Assembly: GCA_029465975.1 (NCBI GenBank)
Contig: CM055745.1
Location: 16,479,616-16,543,615, forward strand
DNA: 64,000 nt
Source: Dallia pectoralis
Lineage: Eukaryota; Chordata; Actinopteri; Esociformes; Umbridae
Direction: 5' to 3'
The notes under the pieces are model-generated. The model made no database searches, was not told where the DNA came from, and saw only the letters and a list, made by a program, of their open reading frames with translations. The position numbers and the translations under genes were made by a program. Positions 61,101 to 64,000 of this stretch are shown one piece after another (within the stretch, counting starts at the first letter, position 1; each line of letters begins with the position of its first letter).

Positions 61101-62889
61101 CTGCTAACGCTACACTGTTTGACCAATACGTAGAAATACGATTCACCTGATCCTCTAACGCTACACCGTTTGACCAATACGTAGAAATACGATTCACCTG
61201 ATCCTCTAACGCTACACTGTTTGACCAATACGTAGAAATACGATTCACCTGATCCTCTAACGCTACACTGTTTGACCAATACGTAGAAATACGATTCACC
61301 TGATCCGCTAACGCTACACTGTTTAACCAATACGTAGAAATACGATTCACCTGATCCGCTAACGCTATTCTGTTTAACCAATACGTAGAATTACAGCTCA
61401 TTCTCCTTACTTTCAACGACTCGTTTCCTGACGACTTCTGAAAACTGATTCCATTGCTTTATTTAACTGATGTAACGCTTTTAACATTGATTTATGTATG
61501 TGTATTTGACTACGGTTTAACATTTATTTACTTGCAAACCAAGTGGCAATCTTATTTTGACTGTGCCTACTTTCTCTGTTGTTTAGTGGGAGGCCAAGGT
61601 TACACAGTATGAGAAAGATTTTGACAGGGTGTCCTCAACGGTTCGCAAGGAGGTGCTCAGGTTTGAGGTACGACTTCTTCCCTTTCTGGGTCGTTTGTGC
61701 TACTGAGCTGGATGAATTGGATAAAAGGGGTGTTTCAAAGTCAATGCATTAACTGTTGTTTTGTCTAACAGAAAGAGAAGGCCAGAGATTTCAAAAAGCA
61801 AATCATCAAATACCTGGAGTCTCTCCTGCAGTCACAGCAACAGGTAGAGTTTTGCCACGTGTGGAGTTAACCCTGGCATATATTCACAACGTCTTTCTGT
61901 ACATGGCTTTTTAACTACAGTATTTATTGGCTGTGATGACACATGCAGCACGTCTCTAATTAATACCCTCATGACAGATCATCACATTAGATGTGTTTTA
62001 GAGCTGATCTCATTGTTTTAAAGACCGATTATTCAGAGGGGGGATTGGTTTGGGTCTGCCAGTTTTAACCACCAAAGAATAAGATGACTTTGGCACAGAG
62101 GGAGTTAATCGTTTGACAGAACTTGTGATGTTGGTACTATGAAACAGTATCAACAAGCTAGCCAGCTCTATTTAAAAAAACAACCGCAGATTTATGGTAC
62201 ATTAAAACGCTTATCTTTGATATTCTTATTTCTGTTGCATCAGAATTGTAAGGGAGATTTTCTGGTCTATTGGGGCCAAATGTATATGAGCCCTGGTTAA
62301 TTAAGGCGTCTCAGATCAGCTGGTCTACTGGGGCCAAATGTATATGAGCCCTGGTTAATTAAGATGTCTCAGATCAGCTGGTCTGCTGGGGCCAAATGTA
62401 TATGAGCCCTGGTTAATTAAGGTGTCTCAGATCAGCTGGTCTGCTGGGGCCAAATGTATATGAGCCCTGGTTAATTAAGGTGTCTCAGATCAGCTGGTCT
62501 GCTGGGGCCAAATGTATATGAGCCCTGGTTAATTAAGGTGTCTCAGATCAGCTGGTCTGCTGGGGCCAAATGTATATGAGCCCTGGTTAATTAAGGTGTC
62601 TCAAATCAGCTGTTCTGCTGGGGCCAAATGTATATGAGCCCTGGTTAATTAAGGTGTCTCAGATCAGCTGGTCTGCTGGGGCCAAATGTATATGAGCCCT
62701 GGTTAATTAAGACGTCTCAGATCAGCTTTTTCTAGGCTGTAAGGCTTTTGGCGTATGAGGCCTGTTTCCAATGGCATTGTTTTGAATCGTTTTGGGGAAT
62801 TATCTGGCCACGTTCTTAAACTGGTCTCTTGTTTTCAGCTTATAAAGTACTGGGAGGCCTTCTTGCCTGAAGCGAAGGCTATTGCGTGA
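48006..62889 (+). CDS. snx1: Sorting nexin 1 (PX-BAR), 15 coding exons, extended N-terminus
   Basis: SNX1 is a membrane-bending subunit of the endosomal SNX-BAR (ESCPE-1/retromer-linked) coat that returns cargo from endosomes. Exons: 48006-48125, 50034-51225, 54290-54420, 54657-54723, 55922-55965, 56771-56912, 57369-57447, 57822-57897, 58122-58235, 59447-59540, 59935-60140, 60496-60639, 61587-61667, 61772-61843, 62839-62889. This gives 2613 nt, 870 aa, all phases consistent. The PX domain (about 500-620) has RRRFSDFLGLYEKL and VPPPPEKS. Exon 9 holds the amphipathic helix region LSGAGFLKMINRATDAVSKM. The BAR domain (about 655-868) has [20 protein letters not shown] and LLWANKPDKLQQAKDEI and ends at TGA 62887. 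Mammalian SNX1 is about 520 aa; the extra length is exon 2. Confidence 0.95.
48606..49320. repeat. 38-bp minisatellite in snx1 intron 1
   Basis: About 18 copies of TAATAACCTGCTGTTAATGC plus AAATGACCTGCCTGTTTA, with two longer TAATAATAACAACC variants. The remainder of the intron to 50033 is unique sequence. Confidence 0.97.
50034..51225 (+). CDS. snx1: snx1 giant exon 2 with seven 16-residue repeats
   Basis: A single 1192-nt exon (397 residues, phase 0 to 1) sits between TATCTCTAG and TTCAG|GTAGAC. Seven tandem copies of STAPMVDVLMEPASK(T/S), 48 bp each, lie at about 50343-50678 with degenerate versions on both sides. Acidic D-L/I-F motifs are scattered through it: DPFCDLFSEP, TRDLFDD, DEDLFGE, GTDIFTE and EPDIFSE. 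In SNX1/SNX2 such motifs in the disordered N-terminus bind the SNX27 FERM domain. The frame is open throughout and joins EATVELSLD of exon 3, where mammalian SNX1 reads DLFADATVELSLD, so it is genuine coding sequence. It is predicted disordered from composition (Lys/Asp/Ser/Pro/Thr-rich). Confidence 0.9.
51226..51964. other. snx1 intron 2, left part
   Basis: Unique sequence without recognised features up to the Tc1 element. Confidence 0.5.
52178..53388. mobile_element. hAT-type element nested in the Tc1 element
   Basis: Starts TAGGGGTGCACGATAT and ends ATATCGTGCACCCCTA, perfect inverted repeats of 16 bp. The 8-bp target duplication GTAACAAG is exact (52170-52177 and 53389-53396). The subterminal CGATATTGATATCG motifs are typical of fish hAT MITEs. 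No transposase is recognised. It contains two internal arrays. Confidence 0.95.
52480..53165. repeat. Two arrays inside the nested hAT element
   Basis: At about 52480-52612 a GC-rich repeat based on GGCGCGCCAAGTGCTGGGGG. At about 52893-53165 five copies of a 54-bp unit containing CACATACGTCACGTGTAACG, AGGGTCTGTTCGTTTAGTGG and ACCCGTGCGCT. Each of the latter carries TACGTCACGTG, a CRE-like/E-box-like sequence. Confidence 0.92.
53400..53880 (+). pseudogene. Tc1 transposase C-terminal remnant
   Basis: Disconnected frames read VKPNMEVETLCFGVF, then LPSARALKVGRGWVLQHDND, PKHTAEPIKEWLKKK and SQPPDLIRIE. HDNDPKH and the PPDL.PIE-type block mark the second and third catalytic regions of Tc1 DDE transposases. 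Frameshifts, stops and the missing N-terminal half make it non-functional. Confidence 0.85.
54724..55921. other. snx1 intron 4
   Basis: It includes a (GT)n tract at about 55381-55413 and a decayed Tc1-like fragment at about 55434-55690 (CCTGACCAGTCTCCTGTGGC, AAGCATCCCCATAGCATGAT). A 44-bp segment containing GAGAGTTCCTTGGGACTCTA is duplicated at about 55707-55768. Confidence 0.6.
56009..56745. repeat. 30-bp minisatellite in snx1 intron 5
   Basis: About 24 copies of GGTTGACCGCGTGTGTGTCA plus TGTCTACTCC, ending just before the exon 6 acceptor. The 30-nt period keeps frames open on both strands; these are not genes. Confidence 0.97.
56913..57368. other. snx1 intron 6
   Basis: Unique sequence, no additional features seen. 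Confidence 0.5.
58045..58118. repeat. (GT)37 microsatellite at the exon 9 acceptor of snx1
   Basis: An uninterrupted GT tract of 74 nt runs directly into TCAG and exon 9 (58122), leaving no normal polypyrimidine tract on the sense strand. Confidence 0.97.
58225..59262 (+). repeat. 61-bp array duplicating the donor of snx1 exon 9
   Basis: About 17 copies of GTCAGACGTG|GTGAGTCACG, ACACACATCCTATATCATG and TTTACGTCTTTATTTAACCACG. The first ten bases are the end of exon 9 (ESDV) and the next ones are its donor, so every unit restates an exon end plus donor. Because 61 is not a multiple of three and a TGA falls in one frame, downstream donors would disrupt the protein. The true donor is the first (58235/58236). 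Confidence 0.96.
60765..61392. repeat. 51-bp minisatellite in snx1 intron 12
   Basis: About 12 copies of AATACGTAGAAATACGATTC, ACCTGATCCTCTAACGCTAC and ACTGTTTGACC. The 51-nt period gives open minus-strand frames that are not genes. Confidence 0.97.
62256..62735. repeat. 58-bp minisatellite in snx1 intron 14
   Basis: About eight copies of GGTCTGCTGGGGCCAAATGT, ATATGAGCCCTGGTTAATTA and AGGTGTCTCAGATCAGCT. It ends about 105 nt before the last coding exon. Confidence 0.97.
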
Positions 62890-64000
62890 TGGGAGTCCGC
62901 CGGCCAATCGGAAGAAGAGGAAGAGGCTGCCTTTTTTATACACTTTACCTCTCGCCTGTTAACCAAGAAAGGAGCCGTTGTGCTGCAAAGGGAAAACTCT
63001 GATACAATCAATTTTCTATCACCTTAAACCTATAGCTCTTCAATCTAATTGTCGTAATAATGATACTTGTCTATTTTCCATTTAACCTTCCACATATATT
63101 TTCTTAACGACCAGAACACGTTAGCTCTTCTGTGGTAGATACGGATGTGTTTAAGGGCTGAGTGTCTGTGGCCATTATGTATGCAACATTTACACATCTA
63201 GATAGGTCACTGGTATGATTCCATTAGTTTCTACGTCAGGAGAGGCTGTCATTGTTCTCCTGGTTTATATGAGGATGTTTTGCACTAGGAGATCTTTTTT
63301 CTTTTACTCACACATCGGCATTTGTTAATTGTTTACGACAGGGGGCGCTCTTCCATTAAAAAAAACTCCAGTCGTGCGAAATCAATGACACTACTAAGCA
63401 GATTACCTGGAGCTTTTGAACGGGCCGACGTAAATGAGACGCATGATTCCAGATGCGCAGAAGAATATTGCACATGTACGAGTTCCAAACAGCTTGATTT
63501 GAGATTTTCAGGTTGAACTTATCTTTACCTTTTCAGATTGACAACAAGTGGGTTGATAGGATTGCGTGGTAGAAGTCGATTTGGGATTGAGCCGAAGACA
63601 CATGTTTCGACAGATGTGGTTTTGTCAGTAGAATTTGATTAAGCTCCTCGTAGCCTATTTTTTGTCACGATCGGTTAAACCACTGTGCTGCGCGTAGACA
63701 CCCTGATTTAACAATGTTGCATACGAGTAAATAAACTCCACGCATACCGGGAAGGTCTGGGAAGATTGTCAAACGTTCATGCCAACTTGGTGACAGTTGA
63801 AGTGCTGCTTGTTTTTGATCCAAGAACTTTGGTAGTCGTTTATTTCAATGGACGTCTATTAAATAGGTCAGTCTAACGTCAGCCCCAATAATAGTTCCAG
63901 TGTAGAGATCCTGTAGTGGTTTTTACTTAACATGCAGGCTATGCATGAAGAACTCATTGAAATTAGCACTTTCCTGTTTTTCTATATTGGACGAGTACAC
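62890..64000 (+). terminator. snx1 3' UTR and downstream sequence
   Basis: No further coding exon is seen. Candidate polyadenylation hexamers are ATTAAA near 63354 and AATAAA at 63730-63735. Nothing else is recognised to the window end. Confidence 0.5.

Noticed and set aside
60696..61416. Minus-strand frames NRISTYWSNSVALEDQV
   Set aside because: 51-bp minisatellite antisense in snx1 intron 12.

Overview
This window is eukaryotic nuclear DNA, almost certainly from a ray-finned (teleost) fish. The genes are intron-rich with GT-AG junctions, their proteins are vertebrate-type, and the introns hold Tc1/mariner, hAT and Harbinger elements of the kinds common in teleosts. There is no sign of prokaryotic organisation. 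By my own tally about a third of the window is tandem repeat, and nearly all the long open frames are translations of those repeats rather than genes. I cannot name the species. Gadid fishes are known for tandem-repeat-rich genomes, but that is only a suggestion.

Three genes can be reconstructed exon by exon with matching splice phases. (1) cpeb1, plus strand, 606-32254, 12 coding exons, at least 588 aa: the cytoplasmic polyadenylation element-binding protein with two RRMs and a C-terminal zinc-binding ZZ-type domain. (2) An SV2-family (synaptic vesicle glycoprotein 2-like) 12-TM transporter, minus strand, 47268-36348, 13 coding exons, 556 aa. It is tail-to-tail with cpeb1 and head-to-head with snx1. 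(3) snx1 (sorting nexin 1, PX-BAR), plus strand, 48006-62889, 15 coding exons, 870 aa. This is much longer than mammalian SNX1 (about 520 aa) because exon 2 is a 1192-nt coding exon with internal repeats. The three genes act in unrelated processes (translational control, vesicle transport, endosomal sorting).

Layout: 1-605 cpeb1 upstream region; 606-2420 exons 1-2 and a coding minisatellite; 2.4-8.6 kb intron 2 with a hAT-type element; 8.0-8.4 kb CpG-rich possible second promoter; 8.6-11.9 kb exons 3-4 flanking a hAT element; 12.2-15.0 kb a triple transposon nest seeded with a Tc1-end-derived minisatellite; 15.5-22.3 kb RRM exons among large arrays; 24.4-32.3 kb last exons and a 5.4-kb 63-bp array; 33.6-35 kb a Harbinger relic; 36.3-47.3 kb the SV2-like gene; 47.3-48.0 kb a shared promoter; 48-62.9 kb snx1 with a hAT element nested in a Tc1 element at 52-54 kb.

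The most unusual feature is that several minisatellites are built from exon-intron junctions, so functional-looking splice sites are copied many times: cpeb1 exon 2 (13 donors, the first 12 in the same frame), the cpeb1 last exon (about 80 copies of the acceptor plus exon start), SV2-like exon 12 (about 10 donors, the second of which restores the frame) and snx1 exon 9 (about 17 donor copies). This is a possible source of variable-length protein isoforms or of splicing noise, and RNA data could test it.
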